A stretch of DNA of 50,273 bases from Deferrivibrio essentukiensis (GCF_020480685.1 NZ_JAJAFU010000020.1:1-50273), one strand, 5' to 3'. Positions 15,336-24,339 are shown, counted from the first letter of the stretch. Numbers and translations are program-made. Notes: generated by a model not told the origin, from the letters alone.

Positions 15336-17303
15336 ATGGTGAGCACAGGTGGCCTGTTTTTAATCTTTTGCTGTTTATTTGTTATTGTTGCTTTGTTGAC
15401 ACAAAAAATTAAGAATCAGGTTATACTTGTCTCACTCTTTACAGCTATATTTACCTACGTATTTATTGCCTCAATTTTTTTAGGCAGCAATTTTAATGTT
15501 CATATAGATACATTTTTTTGTCAGGCTACAGGTCAGCTTGATGGCCTAAGCAAGTTCTTTTTAATCCCCCTTTCTATAATTTCTGTATGTGCATTTATTT
15601 ACTCTTTTTATTACTTTCCTGAGTCAGATCATAAAAAAGAGTGGACAATTACAAGCATATTTTTCCCATTAATGACCTTCTCAATGGTAATGATAGTACT
15701 GGCAAAAAACCTTATAATGTTACTTATATTTTGGGAAATAATGGCCGTTTCAGCATTTTTCTTACTTATTACTGAGCATAAGTATGATGAAGTCAGAGAT
15801 GCTGCAAAGCTTTATATAATATTAACTCACTTCTGCACTTTTTTAATATTTGTCACTTCAATCTTGGTTTATAAATATACCGGGTCTTTTGATTTTCCAA
15901 AAACAGGTTCTCTTGACCCAGGCACTACAGTTGGTACAAGTATTTTTATATTTACTTTAGTTGGATTTGGGATAAAAGCGGGTATTTTACCGCTTCACAT
16001 CTGGTTGCCTTCTGCCCATGCCAATGCTCCAAGCAGCGTTTCAGCAATAATGTCAGGACTTATGATTAAAATGGGCATATATGGAATAATAAGGTACATA
16101 TCTTTCTTTCATAACCCGCCTTTATATTGGGGATTAATAATATTTGCAGCCGGTATCACCTCAGGAATTATCGGCGTCGTACTTGCAATAGGTCAACACG
16201 ATATAAAAAGACTCCTTGCATATCATAGTATTGAGAATATAGGTATAATACTTATGGGCTTGGGACTTGGTCTTGCCGGTATGTCTACAGGTAATGATAT
16301 AGCTATGGTTTTGGGCTTTGCTGGTTCAATATTTCACATTTTAAACCATGCCACTTTCAAATCTCTTCTATTCCTTGGTGCCGGTGTGATTATTAACGCA
16401 TCAGGGACAAGACAGATGGATGAGATGGGTGGACTTGCCAAAAAAATTCCATTTACATTTGGCACTTTTTTAATTGCTTCAGCTTCCATATCCGGACTTC
16501 CACCGTTTAACGGTTTTGTAAGTGAATTATTTATATATCTTGGTATGTTCGCTATTATTAGTAAAAGCAGTTTATTGCCGCTAAACTTCTTGCAACTAAT
16601 GGGAATCCCTGCTCTTGCACTGATAGGAGGGCTTGCTTCAGCCTGCTTTTTAAAAGTAAACAGTGCCGTATTCATGGGCACTAACCCAAATCTGCAAAAC
16701 GCTCCACAACGCAAATTTCAAGAGTCTTTCTACCTGAAAATATCTTTAGCTATACCTGCTCTTATGTGCATTGGGCTTGGCTTTTTCCCATATATTTTAA
16801 AGTCCCCGCTTGAAAATGTAATTTATTCATTAACAGGAAATTACTTTAACCTCTTCAATTATTTCCCTTTTAAAGAATTAAGTATTTTCGTTGGTATTTT
16901 TTATATATTCTTAATTTTAGGGCTTCTGGTATTTAAATTAGTTTATAAAAATAAAATTGAATATGCACCTGAGACTTGGGGCTGCGGTTATACAAAACCA
17001 AGCCATAAGTTTAGATACACCGCCACTTCTTTTGCCGAGATTATTACTGGGATATTTAACTTTATCTTAAATACGCATTATCACCGCAAAGATGTAAAAG
17101 GGGTATTTCCCAAAAAGGCATATTTTAAATCTCACGTGCCGGATATATTTCTCGATAATATAATTTTACCCCTCTTTCAATTTTTGGACGACAAACTTTC
17201 CCCCGTAAGAAAATTACAAGCGGGGAATCTCAATCTATACCTCCTCTATAAACTTATAGCTATTGTATCTCTTGTAATATACGGAGCAATTATAATATGG
17301 TAA
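15336..17303 (+). CDS. Ehr/HyfB-like antiporter-type membrane subunit (NuoL-like)
   Basis: 655 residues, about 15 hydrophobic segments. It is a proton-translocating antiporter-type subunit as in complex I (NuoL/M/N) and formate hydrogenlyase (HycC/HyfB). The essential Glu is in FWEIMAVSAFFLLI and the Lys helix in VGFGIKAGILPLHIWLPSAH. ANAPSSVSAIMSGLMIKMGIYG, HDIKRLLAYHSIENIGII and the GLPPFNGFVSE loop are canonical. A long extra C-terminal part (after about residue 500) with ETWGCGYTKPSHKFRYTATS is typical of HyfB-like rather than NuoL proteins. It is the first gene of a six-gene operon, and its 3' end overlaps the next start by 7 bases. Confidence 0.92.
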   Translation: MVSTGGLFLIFCCLFVIVALLTQKIKNQVILVSLFTAIFTYVFIASIFLGSNFNVHIDTFFCQATGQLDGLSKFFLIPLSIISVCAFIYSFYYFPESDHKKEWTITSIFFPLMTFSMVMIVLAKNLIMLLIFWEIMAVSAFFLLITEHKYDEVRDAAKLYIILTHFCTFLIFVTSILVYKYTGSFDFPKTGSLDPGTTVGTSIFIFTLVGFGIKAGILPLHIWLPSAHANAPSSVSAIMSGLMIKMGIYGIIRYISFFHNPPLYWGLIIFAAGITSGIIGVVLAIGQHDIKRLLAYHSIENIGIILMGLGLGLAGMSTGNDIAMVLGFAGSIFHILNHATFKSLLFLGAGVIINASGTRQMDEMGGLAKKIPFTFGTFLIASASISGLPPFNGFVSELFIYLGMFAIISKSSLLPLNFLQLMGIPALALIGGLASACFLKVNSAVFMGTNPNLQNAPQRKFQESFYLKISLAIPALMCIGLGFFPYILKSPLENVIYSLTGNYFNLFNYFPFKELSIFVGIFYIFLILGLLVFKLVYKNKIEYAPETWGCGYTKPSHKFRYTATSFAEIITGIFNFILNTHYHRKDVKGVFPKKAYFKSHVPDIFLDNIILPLFQFLDDKLSPVRKLQAGNLNLYLLYKLIAIVSLVIYGAIIIW

Positions 17304-18202
17304 AGATACTTTCTATAATATCAATTCTTACTGCACCTGTCATGATTTCCAGCACTATCGTAAAGGTGAAAGCCTTTTTTGCCGGCAGAAAGGGAGCACC
17401 TTTTTTTCAACCATATTATGACCTTATAAAGTTGTTTAAAAAGAACATCACAATCAGCAAAGATACAAGCTTCATATTTATACTCGGGACAATAGTAACC
17501 TTGATAGCTTCAATAATGATAATTTTCTTTATCCCCCTTGTTGCTAAAGATAGCTTTTTTTCCTTTAAAGGTGATATAGTTTTTGTCGCATATATGATGG
17601 CGCTCGGCAGATTTTTTATGGTTTTGGCTGCCCTTGATACAGGCTCAAGTTTTGAAGGGATGGGCTCCGCAAGAGAAGCCACATTCTCCATGTTGTCTGA
17701 ACCTGCACTTTTTCTCGCACTTATGGCAATCGTAGGAAAGAGTGGACTAATAACATTTGAATCAAGCTTTGCTCAAATATCTCCAAATATATGGATAACA
17801 AGCGGTATAGGCTTTCTGTTAATTGCAGTTGCACTTTTTATAATTATCCTTGTTGAAAATAGCCGAATGCCTATTGACGACCCCAATACCCACTTGGAAC
17901 TTACAATGATACACGAAGTAATGATACTCGACCACAGCGGACCACTTCTTGGGATAATGGAAATATCCGCACTTTTAAAAATGTTTGCTTTTATCTCGAT
18001 AATGTTTCATGTCGTTTTCCCGCTTAAATTTAATAATATTTTTATAAACTTCCTCTTTTACTACGTTGGCATGCTTGCTATTGCAGTAGTAATAGGGGTT
18101 GTAGAATCTACCATGGCAAGAATTAAACTTAAAAAGATACCTACTTTTCAAATCATTGTAATCGTACTTGCAGGAATCGGAATGTTTTTAACTTTGGAGT
18201 AA
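17297..18202 (+). CDS. Ehr/HyfC-like membrane subunit (NuoH-like)
   Basis: 301 residues with about eight hydrophobic segments. It is the NuoH/HycD/HyfC homologue that anchors the peripheral arm and lines the entry to the quinone-like cavity. FFAGRKGAPFFQPYYDLIKL near residue 25 is the family block (GRRGPxxxQPYYDLxKL). SMLSEPALFLALM and the charged loop LVENSRMPIDDPNTHLELTM with its Glu and Asp residues are retained. The start overlaps the end of the preceding gene, implying translational coupling. In complex I this subunit contacts the NuoB and NuoD homologues, here encoded at 21780 and 20287. Confidence 0.92.
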   Translation: MVKILSIISILTAPVMISSTIVKVKAFFAGRKGAPFFQPYYDLIKLFKKNITISKDTSFIFILGTIVTLIASIMIIFFIPLVAKDSFFSFKGDIVFVAYMMALGRFFMVLAALDTGSSFEGMGSAREATFSMLSEPALFLALMAIVGKSGLITFESSFAQISPNIWITSGIGFLLIAVALFIIILVENSRMPIDDPNTHLELTMIHEVMILDHSGPLLGIMEISALLKMFAFISIMFHVVFPLKFNNIFINFLFYYVGMLAIAVVIGVVESTMARIKLKKIPTFQIIVIVLAGIGMFLTLE

Positions 18203-18204
18203 CT

Positions 18205-18852
18205 ATGGAAAACTTTGTAGTCAATCAACTGCTTATAATTGTATTGTTGCTTAATTTCGGGATATTGGGCAGCAGTAGAATAAGATTTCATATTAGACTA
18301 CTTGCATTGCAAGGTTTTATTTTAGGTATCATCCCTATTTTCTTGTATGAAGAGATTGCCTTACATTCACTCCTGGTAGTTATTTTTCTTATTTTATCAA
18401 AAGGGGTATTAATCCCACTTTTTTTGATGACATCGCTAAAAAAGGTCAAAATAAACCTTGAAGTAGAAAACTTTATCAGTTTTATGCACAGCGTAGTTTT
18501 GGCAGCAATAGGGACAACCTTAATATTTGTCTTTTCTAAGCTGTTACCTGTAAATGGTGCACATAGCAGCACTTACTTTATTCAGGTATCTATATCTACA
18601 ATATTTGTAGCTTTTATAATCATAATATCCCGAATAAAGGCAATTTCATCAGTAATAGGATATCTGGTGCTTGAAAACGGAGTGTTTGTATTTGGTTTCC
18701 TCATCGCCAAACATATACCTTTCTCCCTTGAATTAGGTTTTTTACTCGATTTGATAGTTGGTATATTCATAATGGGAATCATACTAAATCATATTGACAG
18801 AGAATTTTCTTCCATAGACGTTACCCAACTCAAAAGCTTGAGGGATGAATAA
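18205..18852 (+). CDS. Ehr/HyfE-like membrane subunit (NuoK-related)
   Basis: 215 residues, six or seven hydrophobic helices. It matches HyfE/HyfE-like hydrogenase-4 component E, which contains a NuoK-like core. The N-terminal GILGSSRIRFHIRLLALQGF and the later SSVIGYLVLENGVFVFGFLI with its conserved Glu fit the family; MGIILNHIDREFSSIDVTQL is the usual tail. It begins two bases after the preceding stop and its stop overlaps the next ATG by one base. Confidence 0.88.
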   Translation: MENFVVNQLLIIVLLLNFGILGSSRIRFHIRLLALQGFILGIIPIFLYEEIALHSLLVVIFLILSKGVLIPLFLMTSLKKVKINLEVENFISFMHSVVLAAIGTTLIFVFSKLLPVNGAHSSTYFIQVSISTIFVAFIIIISRIKAISSVIGYLVLENGVFVFGFLIAKHIPFSLELGFLLDLIVGIFIMGIILNHIDREFSSIDVTQLKSLRDE

Positions 18853-20294
18853 TGTATCTTTTAGTATTTATAGGCGTAATCGTCGTTTTGACTGTCCTTA
18901 GTCTGTTAATCAGAGATGATAGAAAAAGACCTATTATAATTTTAATATGCGGTTTATTTAACTTTGCTTACAGTATCTATATTTTTCATTATGTTCAATC
19001 TTCTATATTCCCGGATTATATCAAATTTGACAGTATCGGTAAAATTATCTACCTTTCTTACTCCATACTTTTCTTTTCATTGTCAGTATATGCATCAAAT
19101 TATCTAAAAATACGCTCAGATAGGGGGAATAGGATTTTTATTGTTTCCATGATGGCAAATCTTTTATCGGCACAATTTGCATGTATGGCCCAAGATTTTG
19201 GAGTATTATGGGCATCCATGGAGGCTGCAACACTTTCGGTCACACCGCTTATATATTTCAATAAAACCAAATTTTCAATTGAAGCTACTTGGAAATTCAT
19301 ACTTCTTACTTCAACAGGGATTGCTGTTGCTCTACTCGGGACATATATGCTTGGATTTACAGCACTTCAAACAGACGGACAAGGGACTATTAATTTTCTT
19401 AGGTTACAGAGTATAGTTCCAAAAATGGATGTAAAATGGCTGTTCTTTTCTACACTTTTTATGGTTATTGGTTATGCATCAAAAATAGGGCTTGCCCCTT
19501 TTCACTGGTGGAAACCTGACAGCTATGGAGAGGCTCCCGGGCTTATAGGTGGGCTGTTGTCAGGTGGACTTGTAAGTTTGGCTGCACTATGTCTTTTAAG
19601 AATATATCAGATACTTTCAGGTAGCGAGGTTTTAATCTATATCAGCCACATTTTACTTATATTAGGTGTTTTATCTTTGGCAATTGCAGCTATTTTTGCT
19701 GTAAAGCAGAAGGACTTAAAAAGGTTGCTTGCTTATTCTTCTGTTGAGCATGTAGGTATAATCGCCGTGGGGCTTGGCATAGGTAAGATGGCAATTTTCG
19801 GAAGCCTGTTGCATATCATGTTTAATACCTTTGCAAAAGGGGTGCTCTTTTTGAACGCAGCTGATATACAACGAATTTATGGAAATAAGAAAATTCAAAA
19901 TATAAGCGGATTGATTTCTATATCTCCAACAATCGGATGGGTTTTTATCTTGGGATTATTTGCAGCTGCCGGCTCACCCCCTTTTAGTCTATTTATCAGT
20001 GAGTTTTACATATTTCTCTACGGTTTTAAGTATGGGTATAGTGTAACAACATTAGTTGTTATAATTTTATTGGGACTTATTTTTATAGGACTTATCAAGG
20101 CAGGCATCAGCATAGCATATGGAACTCCGAGCACTGATAGTATTCAGTTAAAAGAATTTAAACCTACTAAAATAATGCTATTATCAGAAATCTTATTACT
20201 TGCAATACTTTTAATCCCTTTGTTTTACTTTCCGCAGAATATTCTTAGCACAATTAAAGATTCCCTTTTAATTTTGGGGGTAACAAATGGTTAG
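18852..20294 (+). CDS. Ehr/HyfF-like antiporter-type membrane subunit (NuoN/M-like)
   Basis: 480 residues, the second antiporter-like subunit of the complex. The ion-path residues are present: Glu in WASMEAATLSVTPLIYF and Lys in IGYASKIGLAPFHWWKPDSY. EAPGLIGGLLSGGLVSLAAL, KQKDLKRLLAYSSVEHVGII and LFAAAGSPPFSLFISEF are family blocks. Together with the 655-residue subunit this gives two putative ion channels. Start and stop both overlap the neighbouring genes (1 and 8 bases). Confidence 0.92.
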   Translation: MYLLVFIGVIVVLTVLSLLIRDDRKRPIIILICGLFNFAYSIYIFHYVQSSIFPDYIKFDSIGKIIYLSYSILFFSLSVYASNYLKIRSDRGNRIFIVSMMANLLSAQFACMAQDFGVLWASMEAATLSVTPLIYFNKTKFSIEATWKFILLTSTGIAVALLGTYMLGFTALQTDGQGTINFLRLQSIVPKMDVKWLFFSTLFMVIGYASKIGLAPFHWWKPDSYGEAPGLIGGLLSGGLVSLAALCLLRIYQILSGSEVLIYISHILLILGVLSLAIAAIFAVKQKDLKRLLAYSSVEHVGIIAVGLGIGKMAIFGSLLHIMFNTFAKGVLFLNAADIQRIYGNKKIQNISGLISISPTIGWVFILGLFAAAGSPPFSLFISEFYIFLYGFKYGYSVTTLVVIILLGLIFIGLIKAGISIAYGTPSTDSIQLKEFKPTKIMLLSEILLLAILLIPLFYFPQNILSTIKDSLLILGVTNG

Positions 20295-21768
20295 ATTCAA
20301 ACAAAACCCTTCAATGATTAAGTTAGAAAACCTACCATTTCTTACCAATGACGTTTTTTATGAAAAAATTATTAAAGCAGTTGAAAATTCAGGAAGAATT
20401 GCATCTTACTTTGTTTACAAGTATAAAGATAAATTAAATGCTTTAGCAGTAATACTCTTTGATGAGACAAAGGAATTTGAATTATTTGCTACTGAGATTA
20501 ATAAAAAATTAAATCCTCTTTACAATAAAGTTCCGCAAATTTACAACTTTGAAAGAGAAATTTTTGAACAGTATCCGGATGCAATACATGGTGAAGGGCT
20601 GAAGCCTCTAAGATTTCACAAACCATTTGAAGGTAAAGGAAAAAGTAACCAAATAGGTGATATGGACTTTTTTGAAATAGACTCACATGAAACTCATCAG
20701 GTAGGTGTAGGACCTGTACATGCAGGTATCATCGAGCCGGGGCATTTTAGATTTAACTGTTACGGCGAACAAGTACTTTCACTTGAAATATCCCTCGGTT
20801 ATCAACACAGAGGCATAGAGAAATCTTTAATCGGCGGACCATACAAAGATAGTTTTTACAAAATCCAAACTGCATCAGGCGATTCAACTGTTGCACATAC
20901 AATTTGTTATCTTGGAAATTTAGAGGCATTGTCAAAAGTTGAGCCTCATATTGACTCACAACTAAAGAGGATGGCGGCACTTGAGCTTGAAAGGATTGCC
21001 AATCATGTAGGAGACCTCGGTGGACTTGCCACTGATATAGGTTTTTTACCTACCGCATCTTACTGCGGAAGAATTAGAGGTGATTTTTTAAACATGACTG
21101 CTGACTTGTGTGGCAATAGGTTTGGCAGAAGCTTGCTCTCATTTGGCGGCGAAAAGGTAGAAAAGAGCATCTTTGAAAAAATTGTCAAAAAGATCGATGC
21201 ATTAAAACCAAATCTCTTAGGTGCAGTAGAAATGTTGTGGAATACCCCTTCTGTAATGAGCAGATTTGACAATACAGGTGTTTTACCTAAGGAAATTGCC
21301 GTGGAATTGGGTATAGTGGGACTACATCGCCGTGCATCCGGGATCAATAATGATATAAGAAAGGATTTACCTTTTTTATTGTATAATAAGTATTTTAAAG
21401 AAATTCAAACCGAAGACCTTCACGGAGATGTCTTGGGCAGAGGACTTGTAAGATACAGGGAGATTTTAAATTCTTTAAACATGTTTACAGATATTGCAAG
21501 CGACATTAACGATAGAGCACAGGAGCAACATTCAAACTGCTTACTGAATGCTAATTCGATTTCGGTGAGCTTTAGTGAAGGGTTTAGGGGCGAAATATGC
21601 CATGTCGCCATTACTGATGAAGATGGAAAACTATTAAGGTATAAAATAGTCGACCCATCTTTTCATAACTGGAATGGGCTGGCATATGTGGTAAGAAATG
21701 AAGGGATATACGATTTTCCACTGTGCAATAAGAGTTTTAACCTTTCATATTGCGGGTTTGATCTTTAA
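20287..21768 (+). CDS. Ehr large subunit, NiFe-hydrogenase/NuoCD-like without NiFe ligands
   Basis: 493 residues: an N-terminal NuoC-like domain (about 1-120) fused to a NuoD/hydrogenase large-subunit domain, the HycE/HyfG layout. GPVHAGIIEPGHFRFNCYGE and SLGYQHRGIEKS are the first family block. Where a [NiFe] hydrogenase has its first Cys pair, this protein has ASGDS at residues 196-200, followed by TVAHT. Where the second CxxC belongs the C-terminus reads NLSYCGFDL (485-493) with one Cys. A NiFe centre is therefore not expected. This is the mark of energy-converting-hydrogenase-related (Ehr) complexes, thought to join a redox or conformational step to ion transport. The start overlaps the preceding gene by 8 bases. 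Confidence 0.9.
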   Translation: MVRFKQNPSMIKLENLPFLTNDVFYEKIIKAVENSGRIASYFVYKYKDKLNALAVILFDETKEFELFATEINKKLNPLYNKVPQIYNFEREIFEQYPDAIHGEGLKPLRFHKPFEGKGKSNQIGDMDFFEIDSHETHQVGVGPVHAGIIEPGHFRFNCYGEQVLSLEISLGYQHRGIEKSLIGGPYKDSFYKIQTASGDSTVAHTICYLGNLEALSKVEPHIDSQLKRMAALELERIANHVGDLGGLATDIGFLPTASYCGRIRGDFLNMTADLCGNRFGRSLLSFGGEKVEKSIFEKIVKKIDALKPNLLGAVEMLWNTPSVMSRFDNTGVLPKEIAVELGIVGLHRRASGINNDIRKDLPFLLYNKYFKEIQTEDLHGDVLGRGLVRYREILNSLNMFTDIASDINDRAQEQHSNCLLNANSISVSFSEGFRGEICHVAITDEDGKLLRYKIVDPSFHNWNGLAYVVRNEGIYDFPLCNKSFNLSYCGFDL

Positions 21769-21779
21769 GAGGAGAATTT

Positions 21780-22529
21780 ATGTTTAACATATTAAAGGAA
21801 AGATTATTTCAAAAATACAGAACCATGAAATTTCCTTTTAGTACTGATAATATGCCGGATAAGTTTTTAGGACTACCTGAAATATCAAACCTAACTAATA
21901 ACGAATTAGAACACTTGAAACGAATTTGTCCAACAGACGCATTTATCTGTCAAAATAATGAAATAGGTATCGACCTTGGTAGATGTATCTTTTGCGGTGA
22001 ATGTCTAAAACACACAAAAAATATTCATTTTTCAAAGGATTATGCACTTGGTACTACAGATAGAAATGATTTGATTATAACAAGTAAAAAAAGATTTATT
22101 GATAAATCTACCAAAGAATTTTTATTTAAAAAACTTTTAAAAAAATCATTAAAACTTAGACAGGTAAGTGCCGGCGGTTGTAATGCCTGTGAAGCTGATG
22201 TAAACGTGCTTGGAACAGTAGGCTGGGATTTGGGCAGATTCGGAATTCAATTTGTAGCATCCCCAAGGCATGCGGACGGTATATTAGTAACAGGTCCTGT
22301 TACCAAAAATATGGAAATCGCATTAATGAAAACATATGAAGCGACACCAAAGCCAAAGATTGTCATAGCTTGTGGTGCCTGTGCCATAAGCGGAGGCCCT
22401 TTTTTCAACTCTGACGAAATTGTTGGCGGTGTAGACAAAATGTTGGAAGTTGATCTTTATATCCCCGGTTGTCCCCCTCACCCTGCTACTATCCTCAGCT
22501 CCCTTTTAAAATTCTTAGGAAAAATTTAG
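21780..22529 (+). CDS. Ehr small subunit, ferredoxin-like plus NuoB-like
   Basis: 249 residues, a fusion of an N-terminal ferredoxin-like part and a NuoB/HycG-like part. The first part has Cys69, Cys72, Cys75 (RCIFCGECLKH) with Cys50 before a Pro, enough for one [4Fe-4S] cluster instead of the usual two. The second part keeps the N2-type ligands: Cys134 and Cys137 (GGCNACEAD), Cys201 (GACAISGGPF) and Cys231 (PGCPPHP). So the cluster next to the lost NiFe site is retained. GGAG lies just before the ATG. It is the last gene of the operon. No HycH/HycI-type maturation protease follows, as expected if no NiFe site is built. Confidence 0.9.
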   Translation: MFNILKERLFQKYRTMKFPFSTDNMPDKFLGLPEISNLTNNELEHLKRICPTDAFICQNNEIGIDLGRCIFCGECLKHTKNIHFSKDYALGTTDRNDLIITSKKRFIDKSTKEFLFKKLLKKSLKLRQVSAGGCNACEADVNVLGTVGWDLGRFGIQFVASPRHADGILVTGPVTKNMEIALMKTYEATPKPKIVIACGACAISGGPFFNSDEIVGGVDKMLEVDLYIPGCPPHPATILSSLLKFLGKI

Positions 22530-22668
22530 TAAAAAATTAATGTCTTATTGCTAAACACAGCTTCTTTTTACTTAAAACAAATCAATTAACATTAAACACA
22601 TTTCACATAAAATTACAATATTTTATTTAAACTTAAAATAAATACTTGATAAATAAAGTAAAAATAAC

Positions 22669-22697
22669 TTGACATTTGAACAACCATTCATTATATA
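22669..22697 (+). promoter_or_regulatory. Sigma-70 promoter for the SpoIIAA-like gene
   Basis: TTGACA (22669-22674), exactly 17 bases, TATATA (22692-22697), 28 bases before the ATG at 22726. A GAGG ribosome site follows. Confidence 0.75.
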
Positions 22698-22725
22698 GCT
22701 AAATAAAACATTACTTGAGGGATAT

Positions 22726-23088
22726 ATGGAAAGAATCAATTTTTGGAAACATAAGGACAAAATGATAATCTTTTTTGATTTTTCAGGTTGTAAAGAAGAT
22801 GAATTTATGAAAACTCTTGAAGACGCAAGAAGTATTGTGAGAAGATTAAAAAAAGATGTGCTGCTTACACTTGTCGATGTAACAAATACGGAATCAAACG
22901 ACCGCACAAATAGAGCAATTAAAGAATTTGCAGCCGAAAATAAACCTTACGTAAAAGCTGGTGCCGTAGTGGGGGTGTTTGGACTAAAAAAACTTGTCTA
23001 CCAGATAGTGATGAAATTTACAGGAAGAAACAACTTAAAACTCTTCAACACCGTACAAGAGGCTAAGGACTGGCTTGCAACACAATAA
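22726..23088 (+). CDS. SpoIIAA/STAS-like small cytoplasmic protein
   Basis: 120 residues, no signal peptide or membrane helix. The pattern MIIFFDFSGCKEDEFMKTLE, then VLLTLVDVTNTESNDRTNRA and AGAVVGVFGLKKLVYQIVMK resembles SpoIIAA-like (STAS/SEC14-type) proteins, which are small alpha/beta folds. In known STAS proteins this fold mediates protein-protein or anti-sigma interactions or binds lipophilic ligands. It has its own promoter 196 bases after the Ehr operon. The upstream SulP transporter also has a STAS domain, but a functional link is only speculation. Confidence 0.7.
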   Translation: MERINFWKHKDKMIIFFDFSGCKEDEFMKTLEDARSIVRRLKKDVLLTLVDVTNTESNDRTNRAIKEFAAENKPYVKAGAVVGVFGLKKLVYQIVMKFTGRNNLKLFNTVQEAKDWLATQ

Positions 23089-23181
23089 CTTCAATTAGCT
23101 GCTTTCCCAAATAATATTGAGTCCCAAATTTCGTACTGATAATGCTCCTAAAAATTAAAGGGGTAACACGCATACAAACTA

Positions 23182-23210
23182 TTGCATAACATAAAAAGTT
23201 CAAATATAAT
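23182..23210 (+). promoter_or_regulatory. Sigma-70 promoter for the LPS operon
   Basis: TTGCAT (23182-23187), 17 bases, TATAAT (23205-23210), 30 bases before the ATG at 23241, with GGAGGC in between as ribosome site. Confidence 0.7.
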
Positions 23211-23240
23211 GTTAAGCTTAAATTTAACCGGGAGGCATAT

Positions 23241-24332
23241 ATGATACCAATGCTCGATATAAAAAGAGAATTAAACGATATTGGAGATGAAATAAAGAAG
23301 GCAGTTGACAGCTCCATCAACAGCACAATGTTTATTTTGGGCCCAAATGTAAAAAAATTTGAAGAAGAGGCCGCTAAATATTTGGGGTGCAAATATGCAG
23401 TTGGTGTAGCAAGCGGGACAGATGCTTTACATCTTGCGTTAAAAGCGATTGGCATAAAGGAAGGGGATGAGGTTATTACGACCCCTTTTACATTTATTGC
23501 TACTGCAGAAGCTATAGTGTATTGCGGCGCTAAGCCTGTCTTTGTAGATGTGGAGGAAGATACATTCAATATTGATGTAAGACAGATAGAAAGCAAAATA
23601 AATGACAAAACAAAGGCAATTTTGCCCGTGCATCTTTTCGGAAACCCTGCAAATATGGATGAAATTCTTGCACTTGCTAAAAAATACAATCTAAAAGTAG
23701 TAGAAGATTGTGCTCAATCTTTTGGAGCCACATATAAAGGGAAACAGACAGGTAATATCGGCGATGCAGGATGTTTCAGCTTTTTTCCAAGCAAAAATTT
23801 AGGCTGTTACGGTGATGGTGGGCTCGTAACCACAAATAATGACGAAATTTACAAGACCCTTATAGCACTTAGAAATCATGGCTCATATACAAGGTATTAC
23901 CATGAAGTTATCGGTTTCAATTCAAGGCTTGATGATATTCAAGCAGCAATATTGAGTGTCAAGCTCAAACATATCGACCGTTTTAATCAGGAAAGAAGAA
24001 ATGTAGCAAAGCTATATCAAAAATATATGGGCGATATTGTAAAATATCAAAAGGAAACTGATAACGCTACAAATGTGTATCATCAGTTTACAGTAGTAGC
24101 AGAAAAAAGGGATGAAATAATGAAATCTTTAAGCAGCTCTGAGATTGCCTCAGCTGTTTATTACCCCGTTCCACTTCATTTACAAAAGGCATTTGGTAAC
24201 CTAAATTATAAAAAGGGTGATTTGCCGGTAGCCGAATATTTGGCTGAAAAAGTTATATCATTCCCTATAAATCCTTATCTTGAAGATGAAGAGGTACTAG
24301 TTATTGCAAACACGGTTAAGGCAGTTTTATAA
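23241..24332 (+). CDS. DegT/DnrJ/EryC1 family PLP aminotransferase, WlbC/WbpE-like
   Basis: 363 residues of the nucleotide-sugar aminotransferase family. MIPMLDIKRELNDIGDEI is the usual start, VASGTDALHLALKA binds PLP phosphate, EDCAQSFGATYKGKQTG holds the Asp and Gln contacts, and SFFPSKNLGCYGDGG has the Schiff-base Lys. FNSRLDDIQAAIL matches the UDP-3-keto-uronate aminotransferases (WlbC/WbpE), which make UDP-2-acetamido-3-amino uronic acid. This would fit the WbpA-like gene at 7431 and the broken oxidase at 6941. It is the first gene of a plus-strand LPS string. Other sugar aminotransferases of this family (for example PseC-type) cannot be excluded without alignment. Confidence 0.87.
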   Translation: MIPMLDIKRELNDIGDEIKKAVDSSINSTMFILGPNVKKFEEEAAKYLGCKYAVGVASGTDALHLALKAIGIKEGDEVITTPFTFIATAEAIVYCGAKPVFVDVEEDTFNIDVRQIESKINDKTKAILPVHLFGNPANMDEILALAKKYNLKVVEDCAQSFGATYKGKQTGNIGDAGCFSFFPSKNLGCYGDGGLVTTNNDEIYKTLIALRNHGSYTRYYHEVIGFNSRLDDIQAAILSVKLKHIDRFNQERRNVAKLYQKYMGDIVKYQKETDNATNVYHQFTVVAEKRDEIMKSLSSSEIASAVYYPVPLHLQKAFGNLNYKKGDLPVAEYLAEKVISFPINPYLEDEEVLVIANTVKAVL

Positions 24333-24339
24333 GTAATAA

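Noticed and set aside
20287-22529. Annotation as an active [NiFe] hydrogenase or formate hydrogenlyase.
   Set aside because: The large subunit lacks three of the four NiFe cysteines and no formate dehydrogenase or maturation protease is adjacent.
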